Shown: positions 16,468 through 25,637, numbered from the stretch's first letter. The stretch: 64,000 nucleotides of DNA from Hymenobacter ginkgonis (GCF_009755225.1 NZ_WQKZ01000002.1:124001-188000); one strand, 5' to 3'. A program made the numbers and translations. Notes: a model not told the origin generated them from the sequence alone.

Positions 16468-18567
16468 TCAGGCGTTCGCCTTAGCTACCCGCTTGCGGCC
16501 CGCCAGCTTCTTCAGATACTTGTATTCGGCTTCTTGGGCGCGCACGCTGGGCTGGCCGGGCAGGGGTAGGACCAACTGGTTGTCGAAGTCGCGGGCTTTC
16601 ACATTATCAGCCCGCTCGAGGTCGAGCAGGTGGCGGATTTCGGCGCGCAAGGTTTCGTCGAGCAGTGGGAAAGCGGCTTCGACGCGGCGGTCGAGGTTGC
16701 GCGTCATCCAGTCGGCCGATGAGACGTAGACTTTTTCCTCGCCGCCGTTGCCAAACACGTAGATGCGGGCGTGCTCCAGATACCGGTCAATGAGCCCGCG
16801 CTGGCTAATGGTTTCGCTCAGCCCCGGCTCGCCCGGCACCAAGCAGCCGATGCCCCGAATGAGCAGTTCGATGCGCACGCCAGCTTGGCTGGCTTCGTAG
16901 AGCGCAGCTATCATACCGCTGTCTTCCAGCGAGTTCACCTTCAAGACAATGTACGCCTCCTTGCCCTTGCGGGCGCGGGCAGCTTCGGCAGCAATGAGCT
17001 TAAGCAACTGCTTACGCAACGTGAAAGGCGCCACCAGCAGGTGCTGCAAGTCGGTAGGCTCCTCGCCCGTGATGAAGTAGCGAAACACCTGGTCAACCTC
17101 GGCCGTCAGCTCGGCATTGGCCGTGAGCAGGCCGTGGTCGGCGTAGAGGTGGCTGGTAGCCTCGTTGAAGTTGCCCGAGCTGAGGTAAGCGAAGCGCTGG
17201 GGGGTAGGGTCGTCGGCCACGGCGCGGCGCGTGATGAGCAGCAGCTTGGCGTGGCACTTAAGCTCGGGCACCGTGAAGATGACGTGCGCGCCAGCGCGCT
17301 GCAATTTCTCGGCCCAGTACATGTTGCTTTCCTCGTCGAAGCGCGCTTTCAGCTCCACCACCACGGTTACCTGCTTGCCGTTTTTCACGGCTTTGAGGAG
17401 CGCTTTGGCCACGGCGCTTTTGGGCGCCACGCGGTAGAGGGTGATGCTGATAGTGCTCACGCTGGGGTCTTGGGCAGCTTCGCGCAACAGGCGCGGCACC
17501 GCGTCGAAGCTCTGGTAGGGCGGGTGCAGCAGGTGGTCGCGCCGAGCCAGGGCGGGCAGCAGTGGGCCGGTGCGGGGCAGCGTGGGGTGCGGCAGCTCGG
17601 GCCAGGCGGGGTTGAGAAGGTCGGCGCGGCCAAAATCGGGGAAGCCGAAAAAGTCGCGGAAATTGTGGTAGCGGCTGCCTTCCACCAGTTCTTCGTCCTC
17701 AATGCCCGTCTTGGCTTTGATGGCTCGCAGCACTTCCTTCGGCGTTTCGGGGTCGTAGAGCAGGCGGGCGGGGTAGCCGGTCACGCGCTTGGCCAGGCTA
17801 CTGCGAATTTTGACCAGCAGGTCGCCCGATACTTCTTCTTCAATGTCCAGCTCGGCGTCGCGGCTGAGCTTAATGGCGTGAATAACTACGCTGCCGTAGG
17901 CCGGAAACAAGCCGGCGGCCCCTACCCGCACCACATCGTCGAGGAAGAGCACGCGGTGCGGGTCGGCGGGGGTGCCCGCGCCGCCGGGCAGCGCCACGAA
18001 GCGGCCGCCGTGGCGCTTGGTGGGCAGTTCCAGCAGCACCACGCGCTCGTCTTTGGCCTTGGCTTTTTTAGCGGTGCGCAGCCCGGTCAGGTAGCAGGTG
18101 AGGTACACCGCCTGGTCTTTCAAAAACAGCTGGTGCAGGGTATCGTCCAGCACCACTGGCGAAAGCAGGTCGCGCACATTTTTTTCAAAATACTGCTGCA
18201 CCCAATCGCGCTGGCTATCGGTAAGCTCCTCGCTGCTCATCAGGCAGATACCGGCTTCTTTGAGGGCGGGTAGCACCTCTTCGCGGTAGGTGCGGCCAAA
18301 CTCTTCCTGCTGGCGCTGCACTTCGGTTAGCACCTCGGCCAGCAGGCGCTTGGGGCGCTCGTGCGGCAGCTGGGCGCGGGTCTTCTTCTTGAGCTTTACT
18401 AGCCGCCGCAACGTGGCCACCCGCACCTTAAAAAACTCGTCGAGGTTGGCCGAGAAGATGGCCAAAAACTTGAGGCGCTCGAGCAACGGCACGGTTGGGC
18501 ACTGCGCTTCTTGCAGCACGCGGGCATTGAAGCGCAACCAACTGAGGTCGCGAGGCAGGGTCTTCAT
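16468..18567 (-). CDS. ppk1: Polyphosphate kinase 1
   Basis: 699-aa PPK1, which reversibly transfers the gamma-phosphate of ATP to inorganic polyphosphate. The N-terminal domain starts with the family signature DLSWLRFNARVLQEA and FSANLDEFFKVR. The two C-terminal phospholipase-D-like domains carry ELKCHAKLLLI (with the autophosphorylated His by analogy with E. coli His435) and SSGNFNEATSHLYADHGLLTA. The length matches the family. The start ATG at 18567 precedes MKTLPRDLSWL. The sixA gene lies upstream on the same strand, 228 bases away with a palindromic repeat between, so an operon is uncertain. Confidence 0.97.
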   Translation of the reverse strand: MKTLPRDLSWLRFNARVLQEAQCPTVPLLERLKFLAIFSANLDEFFKVRVATLRRLVKLKKKTRAQLPHERPKRLLAEVLTEVQRQQEEFGRTYREEVLPALKEAGICLMSSEELTDSQRDWVQQYFEKNVRDLLSPVVLDDTLHQLFLKDQAVYLTCYLTGLRTAKKAKAKDERVVLLELPTKRHGGRFVALPGGAGTPADPHRVLFLDDVVRVGAAGLFPAYGSVVIHAIKLSRDAELDIEEEVSGDLLVKIRSSLAKRVTGYPARLLYDPETPKEVLRAIKAKTGIEDEELVEGSRYHNFRDFFGFPDFGRADLLNPAWPELPHPTLPRTGPLLPALARRDHLLHPPYQSFDAVPRLLREAAQDPSVSTISITLYRVAPKSAVAKALLKAVKNGKQVTVVVELKARFDEESNMYWAEKLQRAGAHVIFTVPELKCHAKLLLITRRAVADDPTPQRFAYLSSGNFNEATSHLYADHGLLTANAELTAEVDQVFRYFITGEEPTDLQHLLVAPFTLRKQLLKLIAAEAARARKGKEAYIVLKVNSLEDSGMIAALYEASQAGVRIELLIRGIGCLVPGEPGLSETISQRGLIDRYLEHARIYVFGNGGEEKVYVSSADWMTRNLDRRVEAAFPLLDETLRAEIRHLLDLERADNVKARDFDNQLVLPLPGQPSVRAQEAEYKYLKKLAGRKRVAKANA

Positions 18568-18608
18568 CTAAATCAGCAATCAGTTAATAGTCAGAAACAG
18601 AAACCTTT

Positions 18609-18707
18609 AACCCAGAACGTCATGCCGCGTGACGCGCTGCACCGCTACCGCGCCATTCAACGAGGCAGTAGGGAAGCAGCGCGTCACGCGGCATGACGTT
18701 CTGGGTT
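18609..18707. repeat. Long palindrome, variant of the GAACGTCATG family
   Basis: Perfect 32-bp arms at 18609-18640 and 18676-18707, 35-nt loop. Arms read AACCCAGAACGTCATGCCG outward to inward. The loop shares CATTCAACGAGGC with the loop of the 61583-61675 element. It sits between ppk1 and sixA. Confidence 0.9.
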
Positions 18708-18795
18708 CATTCTTTTAGCGCGCTTACTCACCGGCATGGGCTGCCTTATACGCAAGAGCCGGGCCAAGCTGTTTATTTCTGCTAAAGCTTAACCC

Positions 18796-19293
18796 TCAGC
18801 TAACATTGCGGGGGTAGTCGTAGAAGTAAAACTCGGCGTTGGCTTGCTTTACCTCGGCCCAGTGGTCGGTGTCGAAACGCAGACACATGACGGCCGCCGT
18901 GGGCATTTCGCTGCTCAAAGGCGAGGGCGAGAGGTAGTTGGCCACGTCGGTCATGGTGGGGTTGTGGCCCGTTAGCAGCACCGAGCCGGCACCATCGGGC
19001 AGGTCGCGGATAATGGCCAGCAGCGTGTCCAAATCGGCTTGGTAAATGCCGGGCTCCACCACTATTTTATCGTGCGGATACTTCAGTTCGCGGGCCACGA
19101 GCACGGCGGTACTCAGGGCACGCACGGCGGGCGAGCTCACGAGCAAGTCGGGCACAATGTGGCGCTTAGCCAGGGCCTGGCCCATGCGCGGGGCATCGTC
19201 GCGGCCCCGGTCGTTGAGCGGGCGCTCCTGGTCGCGCAGTTCGTCGAAGCTCCAGCTCGACTTGGCATGGCGCATTAAATACAGCGTTTTCAT
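18796..19293 (-). CDS. sixA: SixA-type phosphohistidine phosphatase
   Basis: 165-aa histidine-phosphatase-fold protein. The motif LMRHAKSSW (residues 6-14, nucleophile H9) is the SixA form of the RHG motif, and GHNP supplies the second catalytic His. Arg residues of the phosphate pocket are in place (ERPLNDRGRDDAPRMG). SixA enzymes remove phosphate from phosphohistidine in signalling proteins. The start ATG is at 19293. There is no signal peptide. It lies upstream of ppk1 on the same strand; two phosphate-linked genes together may be incidental. Confidence 0.9.
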   Translation of the reverse strand: MKTLYLMRHAKSSWSFDELRDQERPLNDRGRDDAPRMGQALAKRHIVPDLLVSSPAVRALSTAVLVARELKYPHDKIVVEPGIYQADLDTLLAIIRDLPDGAGSVLLTGHNPTMTDVANYLSPSPLSSEMPTAAVMCLRFDTDHWAEVKQANAEFYFYDYPRNVS

Positions 19294-19459
19294 GGCACTA
19301 AGCTAGGGGATAGACCAGAACTAGCCGGCTACAAGCGGCCCGCTTCTTTTTCATAACTACCTATTTTACTCTTATTAGCACTAGTTAATCGAGTGTGCCA
19401 CGCTATATTTCGCAGCAACTAGTCAAATCCTTCTTCATCAATTGCTTACCTAAGCACTT

Positions 19460-20560
19460 ATGCCAGCTCTTTTCCGTACGCTCGTACCAGCATTTGTGCT
19501 GCTGATTAGCTCGGCCTTGGTGCGAGCGCAAAGCGGCAGCTATACCCTCGAAGGGCAGCTGGGCACTAACCAGCGGCCCACCAAGGCGTACCTGCGCTAC
19601 CCAACCGACAAGGGCACGCAGCTGGATTCGACGGGGGTAGTGGCCGGAAACTTCACTTTTAAGGGCAGTGTAGCGGCACCCAAGCAGGCAACGCTGTTTG
19701 TGGTGCGGCCTGGCACGCACCTTAGCCTTCGACAGTACAGCCATAATGTGCCGCTCTACCTCGAGCCCGGCACCATCCGGGTTGTGAGCCCCGACTCCAT
19801 CGCGCACGCTACGGTAGCAGGCACGCCCCTCAACGTTGACAATGCTAAACTCACCGCCGCGCTGCGCGTGTTCAACGCCCGTCAGGAGCAAGAAATGCGC
19901 GAATACTTCAAACAGTATTACAAAACGCTAGCTGAGGAGCGCAAAAAAGTACTGCGCGCCTTCATCGAAAGTATGCCCCAGAGCCCCGTTAGCCTTGATG
20001 CGCTTACCACCTACAGCGGCTACGTTATCGACCCCGCCGAGGCCGAGCCCCTCTACAATGGCCTGGCTACCAGCGTGCGCAATAGCCCAGCCGGCCAGGC
20101 CTACGCTGCTCGCTTAGCCAAAGCCAAGCAAACAGCCATCGGCGCCCCGGCTCCCGACTTTTCGCAGTTCGACCCCACGGGCAAAACGGTTTCGCTGCAC
20201 GATTTTCGGGGCAAGTATGTGCTGATTGATTTTTGGGCTAGTTGGTGCGGGCCTTGTCGCCAGGAAAACCCGAACGTTGTGGCCAACTACAACCACTATA
20301 AGAACCGCAACTTCACGGTGCTGGGCGTGTCGCTCGACCGGGTTACCGGCCGCACCGCGTGGCTCAAAGCCATTGCCGCCGATGGCTTGGTTTGGCCGCA
20401 GGTATCCGACCTTAAGTACTGGCAAAACGAAGCCGCCAAGCTATACGGGGTGCAGTCCATCCCCCAAAATTTCTTAGTTGGTCCCGATGGCCGGATTGTC
20501 GCCAGAAATATCAGAGGCGAAGAACTCGGCCAAAAATTAGCCGCTTTACTTCCGCAATAA
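19460..20560 (+). CDS. TlpA-like thioredoxin protein with DUF4369 N-terminus
   Basis: 366 aa. The signal peptide is residues 1-24 (cut after VRAQ). A DUF4369-type beta-sandwich (about 26-125) and a helical linker follow, then a thioredoxin fold (about 225-365) with active site WCGPC at 262-266 (DFWASWCGPCRQENP) and cis-Pro segment SIPQNFLV. It should act in the periplasm as a thiol-disulfide reductase, as for ResA/TlpA proteins that keep haem-binding or other cysteines reduced. The layout and length match many Bacteroidota homologues. Its stop is one base away from the stop of the convergent LRR-kinase gene, with no terminator hairpin. Confidence 0.92.
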   Translation: MPALFRTLVPAFVLLISSALVRAQSGSYTLEGQLGTNQRPTKAYLRYPTDKGTQLDSTGVVAGNFTFKGSVAAPKQATLFVVRPGTHLSLRQYSHNVPLYLEPGTIRVVSPDSIAHATVAGTPLNVDNAKLTAALRVFNARQEQEMREYFKQYYKTLAEERKKVLRAFIESMPQSPVSLDALTTYSGYVIDPAEAEPLYNGLATSVRNSPAGQAYAARLAKAKQTAIGAPAPDFSQFDPTGKTVSLHDFRGKYVLIDFWASWCGPCRQENPNVVANYNHYKNRNFTVLGVSLDRVTGRTAWLKAIAADGLVWPQVSDLKYWQNEAAKLYGVQSIPQNFLVGPDGRIVARNIRGEELGQKLAALLPQ

Positions 20561-20561
20561 A

Positions 20562-21896
20562 TCAGGCTTCAGCCAAAATCATACGCTCGATAACTGTTTG
20601 TATTTCAAAGAACGACGGCCGAGCACCTACCTCGGACTGGGCGCAGCGGTGCTGCAAGTTGAGCCAGGCTTGCTGCACGGCTGGCACCGCCGCAGCCGCC
20701 GGGCAGTGAGCCAACAGCTCTTCGAGCAGGCAGGCAAAGGCACGTACTTCGAGCCGCTGCAAAGCAGGTGCGGCTGGGCTGGCGGGGTCAAAAAAACAGG
20801 CCGCGCCAAAGTCGCCCAGTAGGCCATCGCCGGCCGTGGTATTGAGAATGTTGTGGGCGTATAAATCGCCGTGCATAATGCCTTGCGCGTGCAAATGCGC
20901 CGCCGCCGCCGCCATGCCTTGCGCCAGGCGCAAGGCCGCGCGCAGGCTAAATACGGTGCCGGGCGCGTACACGTCGCGCGTGCAGGAAGCCAAGCTGGGT
21001 GGCCCCGCCAAGTTGCCAAACGCGGGGTCAATTAGCTCCAGCACCAGGCCCTCGGCCGCCGCGGGGTGGCCGCTGATTTTACCTTTTACGGCAATCAGGT
21101 TGGGGTGCGCGCCGGCGCTAATGCAAGCCGCCATCTCGCTGTGCGGCAGGCCATCGCTAGTTACGGCACCTTTAAAAATCTTCACGGCTACCTCCGTGGG
21201 CACGGCCGCCCCACGCTGCCAGGCCGCCCGGTAGATAACGCCCGAGGCACCCTCGCCCAACTGCTGCTCAAGGCGCAAAGCCGGCCACGGAATGGCGGCA
21301 ATGGGGTGCTGCGCCACCGCCGCTGCCTCGGCTGCCGCACTAAAGGGGTTGCCGGCGTAGGCCAGCCAGCTGAGGCGGGGTAGAGCCAGCAGCCAGGCGG
21401 GCAGCTCGGCTAACTGGTTGGCGGCAATGCGCAACAACTCCAGGCGCTGGCAGTTGGCTAGGGTTTCGGGCAGGGTTTGGAGCTGGTTGCCGGCCAGCAT
21501 CAGCTTTTGCAAATAATGGCAACGGCCAATTTCGGGGGGTAGGCTCTCGAGCTGATTGTCGGTGAGAATCAGCCAGCGCAAAGCCGGGGGCAGCGCCGCG
21601 GGGGGCAGCGTCCGAATCTGGTTGGCCTTGAAGCCCACCATGCTTAGCTGCGGGCACTGGCCCAGCACGGCGGGCAGCTCGGTAAAGCGATTGTCGGAGC
21701 AGAATAAAATGCGCAGCTTATGCAAGCGGGGCAAATCGGGGGGTAGGGCCGCCAGCTGATTGCCCGACAAGTTGAGGATTTCCAGCGAGTCGGCCAGGTC
21801 AAATATTTCAGGTGGAAACTCGGTGAGGCCGGCCGACAGGTCGAGGCGGGTAGTGCCGGTGAGCTGCCCGGCGCGCAGTTGGTCGAGGGTGTGCAT
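20562..21896 (-). CDS. Leucine-rich repeat protein kinase
   Basis: 444-aa protein. LRRs occupy residues about 15-190, seven to eight repeats with L-x-x-N-x-L-x-x-LP (LNLSGNQLAALP, LTDNQLESLP, LMLAGNQLQTLP). A protein-kinase-like domain spans about 205-444: Gly loop GEGASGV (214-220), Lys239 in VAVKIFKG, catalytic loop HGDLYAHN (342-349) and DFG at 362-364. The Asp and Asn of the catalytic loop are present; HRD is HGD and the usual Lys is Tyr, so activity is plausible but not certain. There is no signal or membrane segment. A GACCTTTG box at 21911-21904, 7 bases before the ATG, may be its -7 element. Confidence 0.88.
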   Translation of the reverse strand: MHTLDQLRAGQLTGTTRLDLSAGLTEFPPEIFDLADSLEILNLSGNQLAALPPDLPRLHKLRILFCSDNRFTELPAVLGQCPQLSMVGFKANQIRTLPPAALPPALRWLILTDNQLESLPPEIGRCHYLQKLMLAGNQLQTLPETLANCQRLELLRIAANQLAELPAWLLALPRLSWLAYAGNPFSAAAEAAAVAQHPIAAIPWPALRLEQQLGEGASGVIYRAAWQRGAAVPTEVAVKIFKGAVTSDGLPHSEMAACISAGAHPNLIAVKGKISGHPAAAEGLVLELIDPAFGNLAGPPSLASCTRDVYAPGTVFSLRAALRLAQGMAAAAAHLHAQGIMHGDLYAHNILNTTAGDGLLGDFGAACFFDPASPAAPALQRLEVRAFACLLEELLAHCPAAAAVPAVQQAWLNLQHRCAQSEVGARPSFFEIQTVIERMILAEA

Positions 21897-21940
21897 GGTA
21901 CGGCAAAGGTCGGGCGCTGCGCCGCCGCGGCCTTCTTAAA

Positions 21941-21970
21941 AAAAGGCCAGCCCGAGCGGACTGACCTTTT
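21941..21970 (-). terminator. Terminator after hflX
   Basis: Arms AAAAGGCCAG (21941-21950) and CTGACCTTTT (21961-21970) have one mismatch and a 10-nt loop, with further A residues on the plus strand giving a T-run in the minus direction. It separates hflX from the LRR-kinase gene. Confidence 0.7.
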
Positions 21971-22018
21971 CTACTAAACAAGCCTCTAATTTTTACCCCA
22001 CTTAAAGGGGGCAGGGCG

Positions 22019-23362
22019 CTACTCGGCTACCGTGCCGTAAGGCTGGCTATACGGGTAGCGTACCTGAAAAAGCTCGGCCACGCGGCGGGCCAGCAGCTCG
22101 CGCAGGGCTTCGATATTTTCCTTGTTTTGGGCCGAAATAAACACGACCGGGTCGTGCATCCGGGCCATGTACGACTCTTGCAGCTGCTCGAGCGGCGGGC
22201 GGGGGGTAGGCGCGCTGAAGTCGGTCGGGAACTCCTGGTCGGGGTCATCATCGGCGAAGTTCGGGGCCGGGTCTACTTCGGACTTGTACTGGTCTATTTT
22301 GTTAAACACCAACAAAGTAGGCTTATCCGAAGCTTCGATTTCGCGCAGCGTTTCATTCACTACCTCAATCTGCTCCTCGAAATTGGGGTGTGAAATATCC
22401 ACCACGTGAATTAGCAAATCGGCCTCCCGAATCTCATCGAGCGTGCTCTTGAAGCTCTCGATAAGTTTGGTAGGCAGCTTGCGAATAAACCCAACCGTGT
22501 CGGAGAGCAAGAAGGGCACGTGGTTGTCGAGCACCACCTTGCGCGTGGTGGCATCGACGGTGGCAAACAGCTTGTTTTCGGCAAATACTTCGGCCTTGCC
22601 CAGCAGGTTCATAATTGTGCTCTTGCCTACGTTGGTATAGCCCACCAGCGCCACCCGAATGCTGTTGGTGCGCGTCTTGCGCTGGGTGTGCGCTTGCTTG
22701 TCCAGGTCCTCGAGCTTCTCCTTGAGGAAGGCAATGCGGTCGCGCACGACGCGCCGGTCGGTCTCGATTTCGGTTTCACCAGGGCCCTTCATGCCCACAC
22801 CGCCGCGCTGCTTGTCCAAGTGGGTCCAGAGGCCGGTGAGGCGGGGCAGTAAATATTGGTACTGAGCGAGTTCGACCTGCGTGCGGGCAGTGGCCGACTT
22901 GGCACGCAGGGCAAAAATATCGAGAATGAGCAGCGACCTATCCACGATTTTTACCTTCAGCTCGGCCTCCAGGTTGCGGAGCTGCGAAGGCGACAGGTCA
23001 TCGTCGAACACGACCATGCTGGTTTTTTCGTGCGTTACCCAAGCTTTGATTTCGGCCAGTTTGCCCTCGCCCACATAGCTGCGGATGTCAGGCTTTTCGA
23101 GTTTTTGCACGAAGCGCTTGGTGGCTTCGGCGCCGGCTGTTTCAATCAAGAACGCCAGTTCGTCCAGGTATTCCGTGGTTTGGGCTTCGGTTTGGCGGCG
23201 CGGGGGCACGCTCACGAGCACAGCTGTTTCGCGCTCCTTGGCCGTTTCGTACGTCTTGTTTTTCAACAGCCGGTCGAGCTTGGTATCGCGCCGGGCGGGC
23301 GTGTTATCGGTAGCACCGTGGTGGCGGGTGCTGCTATGCGAATTTTCAGATTGTTTGGCCAT
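22019..23362 (-). CDS. hflX: Ribosome-associated GTPase HflX
   Basis: 447 aa. The N-terminal HflX domain (about 45-160) holds DLSPSQLRNLE and RSLLILDIFA. The linker contains the family signature GGVGMKGPGETEIETDRR (187-204), and the GTPase domain begins at about 235: P-loop GYTNVGKS (241-248), DTVGFIRKLP, NKID. HflX splits or rescues stalled ribosomes in other bacteria. The N-terminal 40 residues are a Ser/His-rich extension. The start ATG at 23362 lies 4 bases after the stop of the cytochrome c gene, so translation may be coupled to it. Confidence 0.96.
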   Translation of the reverse strand: MAKQSENSHSSTRHHGATDNTPARRDTKLDRLLKNKTYETAKERETAVLVSVPPRRQTEAQTTEYLDELAFLIETAGAEATKRFVQKLEKPDIRSYVGEGKLAEIKAWVTHEKTSMVVFDDDLSPSQLRNLEAELKVKIVDRSLLILDIFALRAKSATARTQVELAQYQYLLPRLTGLWTHLDKQRGGVGMKGPGETEIETDRRVVRDRIAFLKEKLEDLDKQAHTQRKTRTNSIRVALVGYTNVGKSTIMNLLGKAEVFAENKLFATVDATTRKVVLDNHVPFLLSDTVGFIRKLPTKLIESFKSTLDEIREADLLIHVVDISHPNFEEQIEVVNETLREIEASDKPTLLVFNKIDQYKSEVDPAPNFADDDPDQEFPTDFSAPTPRPPLEQLQESYMARMHDPVVFISAQNKENIEALRELLARRVAELFQVRYPYSQPYGTVAE

Positions 23363-23366
23363 GTGG

Positions 23367-23663
23367 CTAGCGTTTCAAAGTGAGCGAATACGCCACCACT
23401 TGCTCGATTTGAGCGGGGGTAAGCGTTTTGGAAAAGGCCGGCATTTTGCCCATGCCATTGGTAATTAAGTAGGTGCGCCCAAAAGCATTGAGGTTGCTCT
23501 TGGTTAGGTCGTGGGCACCGTTGAGGCCCAGGCGGCCGTTGGTGCCGTGGCAGCGCACGCAGTTTTTTTGAAAAAGAATTTGGCCGGGCGCGGGCGGCGC
23601 AGCCTGCACCAAACCGGCCCAGCCCAGCAGAGCCAGCAGGCTAGCGGGTCGAATAAACTTCAT
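23367..23663 (-). CDS. Small c-type cytochrome
   Basis: 98-aa monohaem cytochrome c with a signal peptide (cut after about VQA, residue 21). The haem site is CVRCH (C35, C38, H39) and the likely axial Met is M73 in KMPAF. It should be periplasmic and act as an electron carrier; the length fits a class I cytochrome c6-like domain. It is the first gene of a minus-strand pair with hflX, an odd partner. I cannot tell whether the pairing is functional. Confidence 0.92.
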   Translation of the reverse strand: MKFIRPASLLALLGWAGLVQAAPPAPGQILFQKNCVRCHGTNGRLGLNGAHDLTKSNLNAFGRTYLITNGMGKMPAFSKTLTPAQIEQVVAYSLTLKR

Positions 23664-23742
23664 TATACGGGTACAACGCGAAAACTGCGCCGAAAGTAAC
23701 CGTTGCCGCCCGGCAAATAGCGCCCGCGCCGCTTTCGGGCCC

Positions 23743-23750
23743 GACCTTTG
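23743..23750 (+). promoter_or_regulatory. Possible -7 element before the glycosyltransferase gene
   Basis: GACCTTTG differs from TAnnTTTG at the first base only. Its position suits a start near 23757, leaving a leader of about 100 bases to the GTG at 23858. Weak evidence. Confidence 0.25.
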
Positions 23751-23857
23751 CAGCCAGGCAATCCGTGAATGGCCGAAAGAATAGCCAAGCGACGGTTATT
23801 TTTTACTTCTTTCCCGCATTTGCTCAGCTACTTATTCACCCATTCCATTATCGTCAA

Positions 23858-25000
23858 GTGCGCGTTGCTATCGTTATAAATACTTCCTGGAATATTTGGA
23901 ATTTTCGGCGCGGGCTGGTGCTCGCCCTCCGGGCTGCGGGCCACGAAGTATTGGCCATTGCGCCGCCCGACGAGTATTCGAGCCGGCTGGAGAGCGAATT
24001 GGGCTGCCGCTACGTGCCCATTGTGATGGAAAACAAGGGCACCAACCCCCTCAAAGATGCCCAGCTAACGCGCCGTTTCTTAGCCGTTTATAAGCGCGAG
24101 CGGCCCGATGTGGTGCTGCACTTCACCATCAAGCCCAACATCTACGGCACGCTGGCGGCGCGGCTGGCGGGCGTGCCCAGCATCAATAATGTGAGCGGCC
24201 TGGGCACGGTTTTTCTCATCGAAAACTTGGTGAGCAAGGTGGCGCGGGGCCTGTATCGGCTGGCTTTTCGGTTTCCTAAAAAGGTGTTTTTTCAGAATAA
24301 CGACGACCGCGAGCTGTTCATTCGCTACGGCCTGATTCGGCCGGCGCTCACGGGCCTGGTGCCCGGCTCGGGCGTCGATTTGGCGCGCTTCCGGCCGCAA
24401 GAGGGGGTAGCAAAAGCGCCGGGCGCGCCCTTCAAATTTCTGATGGTGGCGCGTGTGCTGTACGAAAAAGGCATTGTCGAGTACTTCGAAGCCGCTAAGC
24501 AGGTGCGGGCGGCCCTGCCGGCCGGTGCAGTACAGTTTCAGCTGCTGGGCGCCCTCGACGAAGCCGGGGGGGTAGGCGTGGCCCGCGCCACCTTCGAGCA
24601 GTGGCTGGCGGCCGGCAACATCGAGTACCTCGGCACATCTGACAACGTGGCGGCCCACATTCACGCGGCCGATTGCGTGGTGCTGCCCTCTTACCGCGAA
24701 GGCACGCCCAAAACGCTGCTCGAAGCTGCTGCCTGCGGCAAGCCACTGGTCACGACCGACGTGCCCGGCTGCCGCGAAACCGTGCAAAACGGCCGCAACG
24801 GCTACCTCTGCCAAGTGCGCAACGCCGCCGACTTAGCCGATAAACTCTTGGCCGTGGCGCAGCTGCCGCCCGCTCGCCTCGCCGCCCTGGGCGCCGCTAG
24901 CCGCCAGCTAGCGGAAGAAAAATTTGATGAAAAGTTGGTACTCAGCCAATATCTTGCGGCGGTGGTGGAAGCTGGCCGCCCCATCGCGCAGGCCATTTAA
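23858..25000 (+). CDS. Glycosyltransferase family 4
   Basis: About 380 aa, GT-B fold. N-terminal VRVAIVINTSWNIWNFRRG contains the Rossmann start, and PNIYGTLAARLAGVPSINNVSGLG belongs to the acceptor side. The C-terminal half has PGSGVDLARFRP, FLMVARVLYEKGIVEYFEAA, and the donor-binding segment VLPSYREGTPKTLLEAAACGKPLVTTDVPGC with its EGTP-x7-E pattern. It probably adds a sugar to a surface polysaccharide or O-antigen. The GTG at 23858 is preferred because homologues begin at this beta-strand; the upstream GTG at 23765 would add 31 unlikely residues. rfbC follows 61 bases later, suggesting a polysaccharide unit. Confidence 0.87.
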   Translation: MRVAIVINTSWNIWNFRRGLVLALRAAGHEVLAIAPPDEYSSRLESELGCRYVPIVMENKGTNPLKDAQLTRRFLAVYKRERPDVVLHFTIKPNIYGTLAARLAGVPSINNVSGLGTVFLIENLVSKVARGLYRLAFRFPKKVFFQNNDDRELFIRYGLIRPALTGLVPGSGVDLARFRPQEGVAKAPGAPFKFLMVARVLYEKGIVEYFEAAKQVRAALPAGAVQFQLLGALDEAGGVGVARATFEQWLAAGNIEYLGTSDNVAAHIHAADCVVLPSYREGTPKTLLEAAACGKPLVTTDVPGCRETVQNGRNGYLCQVRNAADLADKLLAVAQLPPARLAALGAASRQLAEEKFDEKLVLSQYLAAVVEAGRPIAQAI

Positions 25001-25061
25001 CCTCCCTCAACACCTATTCTTTCTGCTCAGGCTTCTTCCCGCGGGGCCGCTTTTATTTTTT

Positions 25062-25607
25062 ATGGAAGTTATTACCCACACGCTACCTGGCCTGCTCGAA
25101 TTTCGGCCGCGCATTTTTGGCGACCCCCGCGGTGCCTTCTACGAAACGTTTAGCGCCCGCACCATGGAGGGCCTGGGCCTACCCCGCCACCACTGGGTGC
25201 AGGACAACCAAAGCATTTCGAAGGCCGGCACGCTGCGTGGCTTGCACTTTCAGCGCCCGCCCCACTCCCAAGCCAAGTTGGTGCGCGTGGCCCAGGGCCG
25301 CGCCCTCGACGTGGTGGTGGACCTGCGCCACCGCTCGCCCACCTTCGGCCAGCACGCCAAAATAGAGCTGACTGCCGCCCTGGGTAACGTCTTTTATGTG
25401 CCTGAGGGTTTTGCCCACGGCTTTGTGGCGCTCGAAGACGACACCCTTTTCCTCTACAAATGCTCGGACTACTACGCGCCCACCGCCGAAGGTGGCTTGC
25501 GCTGGAATGACCCGGCCTTGGGCATTGAGTGGGGAGTAGCCGAGGCGCTGATATCGCCCAAAGATGCAATTCTACCCACGCTGGCGGAACTAGAGAATCC
25601 GTTTTAG
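25062..25607 (+). CDS. rfbC: dTDP-4-dehydrorhamnose 3,5-epimerase
   Basis: 181-aa RmlC-type cupin. It begins MEVITHTLPGLLEFRPRIFGDPRGAFYETF. The catalytic region RGLHFQRPPHSQAKLVRV contains the His of the H-D pair, then DVVVDLRHRSPTFG, VPEGFAHGF and YKCSDYYAP (catalytic Tyr). It converts dTDP-4-keto-6-deoxyglucose to the L-rhamnose precursor. The start ATG is at 25062; a longer frame from 24924 overlaps the glycosyltransferase and is rejected. It is probably co-transcribed with the upstream glycosyltransferase. The other rhamnose genes (rfbA, B, D) are not in the window. Confidence 0.95.
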   Translation: MEVITHTLPGLLEFRPRIFGDPRGAFYETFSARTMEGLGLPRHHWVQDNQSISKAGTLRGLHFQRPPHSQAKLVRVAQGRALDVVVDLRHRSPTFGQHAKIELTAALGNVFYVPEGFAHGFVALEDDTLFLYKCSDYYAPTAEGGLRWNDPALGIEWGVAEALISPKDAILPTLAELENPF

Positions 25608-25637
25608 CGCAGCTAAGAATTCAGGAACTCCCCGGCT

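Noticed and set aside
16771..18273. A 500-codon open frame antisense to ppk1
   Set aside because: It mirrors a well-conserved PPK1 and its translation is Val/Gly/Gln-rich without any motif; long antisense frames are expected in GC-rich genes.
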